Origin: Candidatus Tharpella sp.
GTDB lineage: Bacteria; Desulfobacterota; Anaeroferrophillalia; Anaeroferrophillales; Tharpellaceae
DNA length: 5,983 nt
NCBI GenBank assembly: GCA_021163565.1
Contig: JAGGTT010000114.1
Span: 1 to 5,983 of the forward strand
Reading direction: 5' to 3'
The notes beneath the pieces are model-generated. The model was given only the letters and a program-made list of their open reading frames with translations. It searched no databases and was not told where the DNA came from. A program made the translations under genes and the position numbers. The stretch's first letter is position 1, and every line of letters starts with the position of its first letter. Below, in pieces: positions 1 through 5,983 of the stretch.

Positions 1-1475
1 GCCGCAATGTCAGTCGGCTTAGGTCTTAAAATTGAACCGATGGCTCGGTTTGTATCCAGAAGTCCCACCTTTTTTTCCAGAATGTTACGGTAGTTATTGA
101 TCCGGTTGACATAAATAACCGGCTCGCTGCCGCGAGCGTAGCCATAGTCTAATTTTTCATAGTATTTCTTCTGCTTAAGGAGAGGTAGAACCTCTTTCAG
201 GGTCGACCAGTTATCGGGATCTTTGTCCAGTAAGCGGGCCAGTTTGCGGGCATCATAGATGTGACCCATGCCGACATTGTAGGCCGCCATAGCTACATTT
301 CGGCGGTCGGCTTCGGGGTAGGAGTCGGGTACCCGGTCGAGTAGCTGACGCAGATATCTGGCGCCGCCCCGAATACTCTCTTCGGCATTAAGGCGGTCGT
401 CAATGCCCAGTTGCAGGGCTGTGATATTGGTCAGCATCATGATTCCCCGAACCCCGGTGACACTGGTAGCTTCCGGGTTCCAGTGGGATTCCTGGTAGGC
501 TTTGGCTGCCAGCAGTGTCCATGGGATATCATACTTCAGAGCAAATTTTTCAAAGAGATGACGGTAGTCCGGCAATCGGCTTTTTATGCGGCGGATAAAC
601 ACCTTGGTATCAACATAGTCAAAGTTACTGCTGTCTGTGTAATAACGTTTTTTTAAGTTCTCAAGTTGTCCGTTCCCCTCAATTTTCTTAAACCAGGCGT
701 TAAGTTTCCGGCGCAGAGACCTAAGTTTAGGGTTGATAATCCAGGCCAGAGACTGTTCTTTGTAGATCGGAAAAGCGGCTTTTAACTCCGGGTAATAGCG
801 GCGGTTGACGGCAAGAATGTTGGAATCGGCGATGGTGCAGGGAATTTTCTTCAGCCAGATTTTCTCAAGTAGCTGGTCGGTGCTGTGGTCATCGGTGGTT
901 TGCCATTGCAGTTCGGGGTGATCCCGTTTAAGTTCTAGCAGGCGTTCGGCATAGCTGCTGCGCGTTGGAATAATCGGCAGATAATCCTGCATGGCTTTGA
1001 GATTGTCGGGGTGAGGACTGCCCTTGCGATAGACGAATTGCTGGCGGACCGTGTCGTAGTCGGGGCCGAAAGTGAAGCGGCGCTCCCGCTCCCGCGTGTG
1101 GATTAAGCCGCCGGCCGCTATATCAGCCTGATCGTTCGCCATGGCGGCGAACATTTCACTGATCGAGTTTGCCACCTTGATTTTTAGTTCCAGCCCCAGA
1201 TCATCAGCAAATTTACGGGCCAGATCATATTCAAATCCGGTTTCACCATCCGGGCCGATATAGTAGGCGGTGGGGATGTTGCGGGTCAAAACAGTCAGGG
1301 TTCCGGATTCCAGAGTGAGCTGTTTTTCCGGTAAAAAATCACAGCCGGTAAGCAGGGCGACGCTGAGTAATATAAATAATCGGGTCAATCGAACGGAACT
1401 GTGTATAAATAGTTTATGGTTGCCGCAACCGGGTCTGTCGGTCGATTGGTACCGGAATTGAATGGTTTTCAGCAT
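1..1475 (-). CDS. mltF: MltF-like membrane-bound lytic murein transglycosylase, 3' end cut by the window
   Basis: Lytic transglycosylases of this family cleave the MurNAc-GlcNAc bond of peptidoglycan from the periplasm, forming 1,6-anhydroMurNAc ends. Reading the minus strand from the ATG at 1475 gives 491 complete codons with no stop before the window edge. Residues 33-45 form a hydrophobic segment ending in the lipobox LLTGC (Cys45). Residues about 58-280 resemble a family 3 solute-binding domain (GFEYDLARKFADDLG; AAGGLIHTRERE). A linker with FDYVDT (285-290) leads to the SLT domain, with AYQESHW carrying the likely catalytic Glu329, then GVRGIMMLT, the AAYNVG motif (398-402) and YGYARG. 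These match my memory of E. coli MltF (518 residues) block by block, so only a short C-terminal tail should be missing. The start is uncertain: the ATG has no Shine-Dalgarno site and gives an unusually long n-region. An in-frame TTG at 1388 (codon 30) would give a compact 15-residue lipoprotein signal, also without a clear Shine-Dalgarno site. The family call is secure. Confidence 0.93.
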   Translation of the reverse strand, partial: MLKTIQFRYQSTDRPGCGNHKLFIHSSVRLTRLFILLSVALLTGCDFLPEKQLTLESGTLTVLTRNIPTAYYIGPDGETGFEYDLARKFADDLGLELKIKVANSISEMFAAMANDQADIAAGGLIHTRERERRFTFGPDYDTVRQQFVYRKGSPHPDNLKAMQDYLPIIPTRSSYAERLLELKRDHPELQWQTTDDHSTDQLLEKIWLKKIPCTIADSNILAVNRRYYPELKAAFPIYKEQSLAWIINPKLRSLRRKLNAWFKKIEGNGQLENLKKRYYTDSSNFDYVDTKVFIRRIKSRLPDYRHLFEKFALKYDIPWTLLAAKAYQESHWNPEATSVTGVRGIMMLTNITALQLGIDDRLNAEESIRGGARYLRQLLDRVPDSYPEADRRNVAMAAYNVGMGHIYDARKLARLLDKDPDNWSTLKEVLPLLKQKKYYEKLDYGYARGSEPVIYVNRINNYRNILEKKVGLLDTNRAIGSILRPKPTDIA

Positions 1476-1481
1476 AAGTTG

Positions 1482-1511
1482 ATTATAGTTGAAGCTCAGT
1501 TTTTTTGCCAA
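1482..1511 (-). promoter_or_regulatory. Sigma70-type promoter for the mltF-like gene
   Basis: On the minus strand, TTGGCA (1511-1506) is followed after 18 bases by a perfect TATAAT (1487-1482). A start about seven bases past the -10 box falls at or next to position 1475, the A of the mltF ATG. The message would therefore be leaderless, or translation begins further in. The promoter is predicted from consensus only. Confidence 0.6.
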
Positions 1512-1539
1512 TATTTTTTTCTGGTTCAACCTCTGAAAT

Positions 1540-1558
1540 TGTCAAGTATTAGTTGACT
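1540..1558. repeat. Small inverted repeat at the dapB -35 box
   Basis: GTCAA (1541-1545) and TTGAC (1553-1557) are perfect inverted copies separated by seven bases. The right arm lies within the -35 hexamer of the dapB promoter. The left arm reads TTGACA on the minus strand, a consensus -35 box, but no matching -10 lies at the right distance on that strand. The repeat could be a small operator in the divergent control region. At five bases per arm it could also be chance. Confidence 0.3.
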
Positions 1559-1581
1559 TTTTACGGTTAATTTTCTATAGT
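1553..1581 (+). promoter_or_regulatory. Sigma70-type promoter for dapB and probably the downstream genes
   Basis: TTGACT (1553-1558) is followed after exactly 17 bases by TATAGT (1576-1581), each one mismatch from consensus. The predicted start near 1588 gives a leader of about 47 bases to the dapB ATG at 1635. It also lies downstream of the in-frame ATG at 1584, which argues against that longer start. The sequence upstream is rich in A/T runs (1500-1506, 1514-1520), which may help either promoter. Confidence 0.7.
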
Positions 1582-1619
1582 TAATGCGGCTTTTTGAAGT
1601 CGTCAGAAAATCTGTTTTT

Positions 1620-1626
1620 GAGGGGG
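1620..1626 (+). promoter_or_regulatory. Ribosome binding site that fixes the dapB start
   Basis: GAGGGGG lies eight bases before the ATG at 1635. The alternative in-frame ATG at 1584 has no comparable purine site. The protein from 1635 begins directly with the first beta strand of the DapB nucleotide-binding fold, as expected for the family. Confidence 0.8.
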
Positions 1627-1634
1627 AATTTTTT

Positions 1635-2450
1635 ATGCGTTCGATTGTTATCGCCGGGGCCGCGGGGCGGATGGGAAAACGGTTGGTTGATCTGGTTAAT
1701 GCTCAGGATGGAGCTCAGGTGGTCGGGGCTCTCGAGTATTCAGAACACCCTTCTCTGGGCCGGGATGCCGGTGAAGTCGCCGGGATCAGTCGGCTGGGGA
1801 TACCGTTGGTCGGCAGTTTCGCAGAGCTTTCGGAGAACGGGGCTGATGTCATGATCGACTTTACGGCTCCGCAGGTGACTCTGGCCAACCTTGACTGGGC
1901 CGTAGAGGCTTCAGTAGCCATGGTTATAGGTACTACCGGGATGAGTGTCTCCGAGCGGGAACAATTGGCTCAGGCGGCGGCCAAGATTCCGATTGTCTTT
2001 GCCCCGAATATGAGTGTTGGGGTTAATGTTCTCTTTAAGATAGCCGCTGAAGTTGCGGCGATCCTGGGTGATGATTTCGATGTGGAAATCTTAGAGGCAC
2101 ATCATCGTTTGAAAAAGGATGCTCCAAGTGGTACTGCGGTTCGTCTCGGGGAGATTGTGGCGGAAACTTTAGGTCGTGATTATCAGAAAGATGCGGTTTT
2201 TACTCGGCATGGTTTTACCGGTGAACGAACCCGGCGCGAGATCGGGATGCAGACCTTGAGAGCCGGCGATATCGTCGGTGAGCATACCGTGATGTTTGGC
2301 GGCATGGGTGAACGGATTGAGCTTATCCACCGGGCTCATTCTCGGGATAACTTTGCTGCCGGGGCCGTGCGTGCGGCGCTCTGGCTTGAGGGTCGTAAAC
2401 CCGGGCTTTATGATATGCAGGATGTTCTGGGGTTGCGGGAAGGCAGGTGA
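1635..2450 (+). CDS. dapB: 4-hydroxy-tetrahydrodipicolinate reductase
   Basis: DapB reduces 4-hydroxy-tetrahydrodipicolinate to tetrahydrodipicolinate with NAD(P)H in the cytoplasm. This is a step toward meso-diaminopimelate for peptidoglycan and toward lysine. The product is 271 residues, close to the 273 of E. coli DapB. The N-terminal Rossmann fold shows the dinucleotide motif GAAGRMG (8-14), and GTTGM (99-103) follows later in that domain. The family signature EAHHRLKKDAPSGTA (154-168) carries the catalytic-region His156, His157 and Lys160 and the substrate-binding SGT. HSRDNFAAGAVRAALWL (236-252) is the usual C-terminal block. The position after beta strand 2 is Glu34-Tyr35, where E. coli has Glu-Arg, so cofactor preference may lean to NADH. 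The start at 1635 is chosen from the strong ribosome binding site and the promoter position; an in-frame ATG at 1584 would add 17 unlikely residues. The gene stands first in the plus-strand run, divergent from mltF. Confidence 0.97.
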   Translation: MRSIVIAGAAGRMGKRLVDLVNAQDGAQVVGALEYSEHPSLGRDAGEVAGISRLGIPLVGSFAELSENGADVMIDFTAPQVTLANLDWAVEASVAMVIGTTGMSVSEREQLAQAAAKIPIVFAPNMSVGVNVLFKIAAEVAAILGDDFDVEILEAHHRLKKDAPSGTAVRLGEIVAETLGRDYQKDAVFTRHGFTGERTRREIGMQTLRAGDIVGEHTVMFGGMGERIELIHRAHSRDNFAAGAVRAALWLEGRKPGLYDMQDVLGLREGR

Positions 2451-2529
2451 TCTTATTCAAGGTCACTTATTTGCAGACTTTAATCCGGGTTAGATTTTAA
2501 GTTGTAATTTTTGAATAAGGAAGAAGATT
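2451..2529 (+). promoter_or_regulatory. Foldable gyrA leader in the dapB-gyrA gap
   Basis: CTTATTCAA (2452-2460), two bases past the dapB stop, has a perfect inverted copy TTGAATAAG at 2511-2519, extendable by G-U pairs at both ends. Inside it, TTGCA (2471-2475) can pair with TGTAA (2503-2507), ACTT (2477-2480) with AAGT (2499-2502), and AATC (2482-2485) with GATT (2493-2496), leaving a seven-base loop. The gap could thus form one long interrupted hairpin. Its outer strand runs into the gyrA Shine-Dalgarno site AAGGAAG (2517-2523). It lacks the short GC-rich stem and T-run of an intrinsic terminator. The pairing is seen directly; a regulatory role is inferred. A weak TTGCAG (2471-2476) and the AT-rich stretch after it do not make a good promoter. 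Confidence 0.4.
2517..2523 (+). promoter_or_regulatory. Ribosome binding site of gyrA
   Basis: AAGGAAG lies six bases before the ATG at 2530 and supports that start. Its first three bases are part of the right arm of the inverted repeat ending at 2519, so folding could partly hide it. Confidence 0.75.
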
Positions 2530-5124
2530 ATGGAGCCAACTGAGGTTCTACTGCCAGCGGCGACGCCGGTAAATATCGAGGATGAGATGAAAAGCTCATA
2601 CCTCGCTTATGCCATGAGTGTTATTATCGGCCGGGCTCTGCCTGATGTTCGGGATGGTTTGAAACCGGTGCATCGCCGGGTTCTTTTCGCCATGCACGAC
2701 CTCGGCAATGCCTGGAATAAATCATACAAGAAATCGGCTCGCGTCGTTGGTGATGTTATCGGTAAATATCATCCCCACGGTGATAGTGCGGTTTATGATA
2801 CTATTGTCCGGATGGCCCAGGATTTTTCCCTGCGCTACCCGCTGGTTGACGGCCAGGGTAACTTTGGTTCGGTTGATGGTGATGCTCCGGCGGCGATGCG
2901 TTATACGGAAATCAGGATGGACCGTATGGCGGGCGAGATGCTGGCCGATATCAATAAGGACACGGTCGATTTCGGTACCAACTATGATGAATCTCTGCAG
3001 GAACCGCTGGTTCTGCCGGCCCGGATTCCCAACCTTCTTATTAACGGTTCAACCGGAATCGCGGTCGGGATGGCGACCAACATCCCGCCGCATAATCTGA
3101 CTGAGGTGATTAATGCTTTAATTGCCTGTATCGAGAACCCCGATATCCAAGTGGTTGAGCTGATGGCTTATATTCCCGGGCCTGACTTTCCGACCGGAGG
3201 TTTTATCTATGGGCGTGAAGGAATCTCTTCCGCCTATATGACCGGTCGCGGCATTATTCGGCTCCGAGCCCGGACTGAAATTGAGACTGATAAGAAGGGC
3301 CGTGAGCGAATTATCGTGACTGAGATCCCTTATCAGGTAAATAAAGCGCGAATGCTTGAGAAAATTGCTGAGTTTGTCCGTCATAAGAAATTGCTCGGGA
3401 TCTCCGATCTCCGGGATGAGTCCGACCGCCAGGGAATGCGGATTGTGATTGAGATCAAACGGGATGCCCAGGCTGAAATTGTTCTCAACCAGCTCTATAA
3501 ACAGACCAATTTTCAGACCTCCTTTGGGATTACTATGCTGGCAATTGTCGATCGTCAGCCGCTTGTTCTAAATCTCAAGGAGATGCTTTGTTATTTCATT
3601 GATCATCGTAAAGACGTGGTTCGCCGGCGTACCGCTTTTGAACTGGCCCGGGCGCGTGAACGTTTGCATCTGTTGGCAGGTTTCAAGATCGCACTTGACA
3701 ATCTTGATGAGGTGATTGAACTTATCCGGGCCGCAGCTTCACCGATGGATGCCCGGAACAGTTTGAAAGATCGTTTCAGTTTTACTGATCGTCAGGCCCA
3801 GGCGATTCTTGACCTTAAACTGCAGCGTCTTACCGGCATGGAACAGGATAAAATCCTTGCGGAACACGCTGAAGTTTCGGCTTTGATTACCCGCCTGGTT
3901 GAAATTCTGGCCAGTGAAAAATTGGTTCTCGATATTATTGTTAAAGAACTTGAAGAGATACGTGATCTTTATGGTGATGAACGGCGTTGTGAAATAGTCG
4001 ATGACGGCAGTGAACTTGATATCGAAGATCTTATTGAAGAGGAAGATATGGTGGTGACGATCACGCGTCACGGCTATATCAAACGCACTGCACTTAATAC
4101 TTATCGCAGTTACAATCGCGGGGCCGGCGGCCGAATCGGTATGGATACCAAAGAGGACGATTTTGTTGAGCGGATGTTTGTGGCCTCAACCCATGACTAC
4201 CTGACTTTCTTTACTAATCAGGGCCGGGCTTTTCGCCTCAAAGTTTATCAGGCTCCTGAAGGCGGCACGGCTGCCCGCGGGAAAGCTTTAGTCAATCTTT
4301 TGCAGCTTGGTGAAGGGGAAAAAGTTTCGACAACCTTGGCTCTGCGAGAGTTTACCGAAAACAGTTTTGTTATTATGGCGACTCGTCGTGGGCTGATTCG
4401 TAAACTTGATCTGGCTTCGTTGGAGAAAATTCGTAAAAACGGGATTCGCTGTATTACCCTGCGTGAAGGTGATGAAATGATCGCGGCCAAGATTGCCCAT
4501 GATCAGGATTCGATCTTTATGGGAACCAGTAAAGGACAGGCGGTTCACTTTCTCGCCTCGGCCATTCGGGCGACCGGTCGATTGGCTCAGGGGGTCAGGG
4601 GCTGTCGTCTTTCTGCTGACGATCAGATTGTCGGATTGGAGATCTTCGCGGAAGGAGAGGCGGCCACGGTCTTGACCGTAACTGAGAATGGTTATGGAAA
4701 ACGGAGCTTTATCTCTGAATATCCGGTGCGCGGTCGGGGCGGTAAAGGGGTTATCACGATTAAGGTGAATGAGCGTAACGGTTGTGTGGTCGCAGTTCTC
4801 AAAGCGACCGAAGCCGATCAGATCATGATGATTACCGATGCCGGGAAAATCACCCGCAACCGGGTTGTGGATATATCGGTTGTCGGTCGTAATACGATGG
4901 GGGTTCGGGTCTTTCGCATTGATCATGAGAAAGAACATCTGGTCTCAGTTGCCCTGTTGCCGGAAGGGGTTGAACTTGAACGCAACTACCAGGAGAAGAT
5001 GGACGCGGCCAATTCTGAGGTTGAAGCTGAAACTGCTGTGCCGGTTGAGGTAGAGACCGATGCCGGGATCGAAGTTCCGGTACTTGAAGAACCCGCTGGT
5101 GAGAGCGATAACCATGACGAATGA
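2530..5124 (+). CDS. gyrA: DNA gyrase subunit A
   Basis: GyrA is the breakage-reunion subunit of the A2B2 gyrase, which introduces negative supercoils into DNA using ATP hydrolysed by GyrB. The product is 864 residues (E. coli 875). The N-terminal domain contains [17 protein letters not shown] (69-85) and the catalytic Tyr125 in [10 protein letters not shown]. The quinolone-determining positions are Ser86 and Asp90, the drug-sensitive wild-type state. [20 protein letters not shown] (166-185) and [15 protein letters not shown] (422-436) are typical family blocks, the latter at the coiled-coil gate. The C-terminal beta-pinwheel covers about 505-812. Its GyrA-box position reads YNRGAGG (528-534) rather than the usual QRRGGKG, while a later blade carries RGRGGKG (734-740). 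The tail 829-864 has 13 acidic residues and no Lys or Arg. Overall length and close similarity to GyrA in the N-terminal region favour GyrA over ParC, although the altered box leaves slight doubt. No gyrB is in the window. Its end overlaps ubiE. Confidence 0.95.
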   Translation: MEPTEVLLPAATPVNIEDEMKSSYLAYAMSVIIGRALPDVRDGLKPVHRRVLFAMHDLGNAWNKSYKKSARVVGDVIGKYHPHGDSAVYDTIVRMAQDFSLRYPLVDGQGNFGSVDGDAPAAMRYTEIRMDRMAGEMLADINKDTVDFGTNYDESLQEPLVLPARIPNLLINGSTGIAVGMATNIPPHNLTEVINALIACIENPDIQVVELMAYIPGPDFPTGGFIYGREGISSAYMTGRGIIRLRARTEIETDKKGRERIIVTEIPYQVNKARMLEKIAEFVRHKKLLGISDLRDESDRQGMRIVIEIKRDAQAEIVLNQLYKQTNFQTSFGITMLAIVDRQPLVLNLKEMLCYFIDHRKDVVRRRTAFELARARERLHLLAGFKIALDNLDEVIELIRAAASPMDARNSLKDRFSFTDRQAQAILDLKLQRLTGMEQDKILAEHAEVSALITRLVEILASEKLVLDIIVKELEEIRDLYGDERRCEIVDDGSELDIEDLIEEEDMVVTITRHGYIKRTALNTYRSYNRGAGGRIGMDTKEDDFVERMFVASTHDYLTFFTNQGRAFRLKVYQAPEGGTAARGKALVNLLQLGEGEKVSTTLALREFTENSFVIMATRRGLIRKLDLASLEKIRKNGIRCITLREGDEMIAAKIAHDQDSIFMGTSKGQAVHFLASAIRATGRLAQGVRGCRLSADDQIVGLEIFAEGEAATVLTVTENGYGKRSFISEYPVRGRGGKGVITIKVNERNGCVVAVLKATEADQIMMITDAGKITRNRVVDISVVGRNTMGVRVFRIDHEKEHLVSVALLPEGVELERNYQEKMDAANSEVEAETAVPVEVETDAGIEVPVLEEPAGESDNHDE

Positions 5125-5842
5125 CAACGGTGCGTCTGAAATCGATAATGCCAGCCGGGCGAATGCGATCCGGGATATGTTTTCAGCGATTGCACCTCGA
5201 TATGACTTTCTTAACCGGCTTTTAAGCTTGGGGATTGATCGGGGCTGGCGCCGGACATTGACCCGGATGGCTCTGAAAAAAGAGACTGGAGCAATTCTCG
5301 ATGTTGCCTGCGGAACCGGAGATGTCAGTCTGGCCCTGCGTCAAAAAGCGCCTGCGGCCCGGATTGTCGGTCTCGATTTCAGCCCGGTTATGCTCGATCT
5401 GGCCCGAGCTAAGATTGAACAGGCGAATGCGGATATTGGACTGGTAGCGGCATCCGCCGAAAAGTTACCTTTTCCGGCCACTGATTTTGATCTGTTGACC
5501 ATAGCTTTCGGTATCCGTAACGTGGTTGACAAGAAAAAAGCTCTGGCTGAATTTAATCGGGTCTTAAAAGCACAGGGGCGCCTGGCGGTACTTGAATTTT
5601 CGCAGCCCGATTACGCCTGGCTGCGAACTCTGTATAATTTTTACTTTTTTAAAATTCTGCCGTTTATCGGTGGCCTTTTTGCCCGCCGCAGTGCCTATCA
5701 GTATCTGCCCGATTCAGTTGCGAAATTCCCTTCCCGGGATGAATTTGTCAGCTGGCTTCGGGAGGCCGGTTTTGAGCGCTGTCGCTATCACAGTCTGACC
5801 TTTGGTATTGCGACCCTCTATCTGGCGGAAAAATTGGATTAG
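5114..5842 (+). CDS. ubiE: UbiE/MenG C-methyltransferase of ubiquinone/menaquinone synthesis
   Basis: This SAM-dependent methyltransferase family C-methylates demethylmenaquinone to menaquinone and, where ubiquinone is made, also the 2-polyprenyl-6-methoxy-benzoquinol intermediate. From the ATG at 5114 the product is 242 residues (E. coli UbiE 251). The N-terminal signature [20 protein letters not shown] (22-41) leads to Trp45. The SAM-binding motif I is DVACGTGDV (63-71), followed by the acidic end of strand 2 at GLDFS (86-90). FGIRNVVD (132-139) and LEFSQP (160-165) are family blocks, and [17 protein letters not shown] (195-211) is the C-terminal one. The start at 5114 overlaps the gyrA end by 11 bases and has GAGAG (5101-5105) eight bases upstream. 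An in-frame ATG at 5060 would add 18 residues inside gyrA and is less likely. The overlap suggests translational coupling to gyrA. Whether the substrate is menaquinone, ubiquinone or both cannot be told from this window. Confidence 0.95.
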   Translation: MTNDNGASEIDNASRANAIRDMFSAIAPRYDFLNRLLSLGIDRGWRRTLTRMALKKETGAILDVACGTGDVSLALRQKAPAARIVGLDFSPVMLDLARAKIEQANADIGLVAASAEKLPFPATDFDLLTIAFGIRNVVDKKKALAEFNRVLKAQGRLAVLEFSQPDYAWLRTLYNFYFFKILPFIGGLFARRSAYQYLPDSVAKFPSRDEFVSWLREAGFERCRYHSLTFGIATLYLAEKLD

Positions 5843-5923
5843 ATGTTTACTTGCGAGTTTCCCGCGTTAGCGGCGTACTGATTTATCGAAAATTGGAAAA
5901 TTTCTTCAATAGTTAAGATATCA

Positions 5924-5930
5924 AGAGGAG
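5924..5930 (+). promoter_or_regulatory. Ribosome binding site of the elbB-like gene
   Basis: AGAGGAG lies nine bases before the ATG at 5940. It is a strong purine site and supports a real gene start even though only a few codons are visible. Confidence 0.7.
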
Positions 5931-5939
5931 TCTTTACTG

Positions 5940-5983
5940 ATGGTTAAAGTGGGGGTACTTTTATCAGGCTGTGGGGTTAACGA
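5940..5983 (+). CDS. elbB: Start of an ElbB-like (DJ-1/PfpI superfamily) protein, cut by the window
   Basis: Only 14 complete codons are visible: MVKVGVLLSGCGVN, then the first two bases of an Asp or Glu codon. The pattern GV(I/L)LSGCGV plus an acidic residue close behind is the characteristic N-terminus of ElbB, a class I glutamine-amidotransferase-like (DJ-1/PfpI fold) protein. ElbB is annotated as an isoprenoid biosynthesis glyoxalase; E. coli ElbB begins very similarly and has glyoxalase activity in vitro. Its true cellular role is not well settled. The gene follows ubiE by 97 bases on the same strand with a good ribosome binding site. It may share the upstream transcript, since no clear terminator lies between them. 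The call rests on a short but distinctive stretch. Confidence 0.72.
   Translation, partial: MVKVGVLLSGCGVN

Noticed and set aside
411..656. Short plus-strand open frames in 1-1475, such as 411-656 and 1270-1461
   Set aside because: They oppose the clearly homologous mltF-like gene and have no supporting start signals or motifs.
1584..1634. Upstream in-frame ATG extending dapB by 17 residues
   Set aside because: It lacks a ribosome binding site and lies upstream of the predicted transcription start near 1588. The extension also precedes the normal DapB N-terminus.
4288..4938. 216-codon open frame on the minus strand within gyrA
   Set aside because: It lies wholly opposite strongly conserved gyrA codons. 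Its product shows no recognisable motif, so it is a shadow frame.
5060..5113. Upstream in-frame ATG extending ubiE into gyrA
   Set aside because: The extension is read from the gyrA tail in another frame and has no family similarity. The ATG at 5114 gives the usual length.
5862..5873. CCGC-GTTA-GCGG hairpin after ubiE as a terminator
   Set aside because: The stem has only four base pairs and is not followed by a T-run, so it does not qualify as an intrinsic terminator.
5893..5919. Possible promoter TTGGAA-N15-TAAGAT before elbB
   Set aside because: The spacer is too short and the -10 box is weak. In an AT-rich gap such matches are expected by chance.

Overview
The window carries a compact block of bacterial housekeeping genes. 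One gene runs on the minus strand: an MltF-type lytic transglycosylase, 1-1475, whose 3' end lies outside the window. Divergent from it is a plus-strand run of dapB (1635-2450), gyrA (2530-5124), ubiE/menG (5114-5842) and the first codons of an elbB-like gene (5940 to the window edge). I see no mobile element, CRISPR array, tRNA, rRNA or prophage remnant.

The organism looks like a Gram-negative bacterium. It has a periplasmic murein transglycosylase with a lipoprotein signal, an ElbB homologue and a quinone-pathway methyltransferase. Base composition is moderate, with AT-rich gaps and clear Shine-Dalgarno sites. The gene set and protein style fit a Desulfobacterota (former Deltaproteobacteria)-like or other proteobacterial lineage. 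This is an impression from the sequences, not a proven placement.

Region by region: 1-1475 encodes the MltF-like protein (solute-binding-like domain, then SLT lysozyme-like domain). 1476-1634 is a divergent control region. It holds a good sigma70-type promoter for each direction (minus: TTGGCA-N18-TATAAT; plus: TTGACT-N17-TATAGT) and a small inverted repeat at the plus-strand -35 box. dapB follows with a strong ribosome binding site. The 79-base dapB-gyrA gap can fold into a long hairpin whose base abuts the gyrA ribosome binding site. gyrA overlaps ubiE by 11 bases. A 97-base gap without a convincing terminator leads to elbB.

The plus-strand genes probably form one transcription unit joining lysine/peptidoglycan precursor synthesis (DapB), DNA supercoiling (GyrA), quinone methylation (UbiE/MenG) and an ElbB family protein. 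No single pathway links them, so this is likely a growth-related housekeeping operon. MltF and DapB both bear on peptidoglycan, which makes their shared control region sensible. No new system is evident. The observations most worth a second look are the degenerate GyrA-box, the foldable gyrA leader, and the mltF promoter that would start transcription at the mltF ATG.
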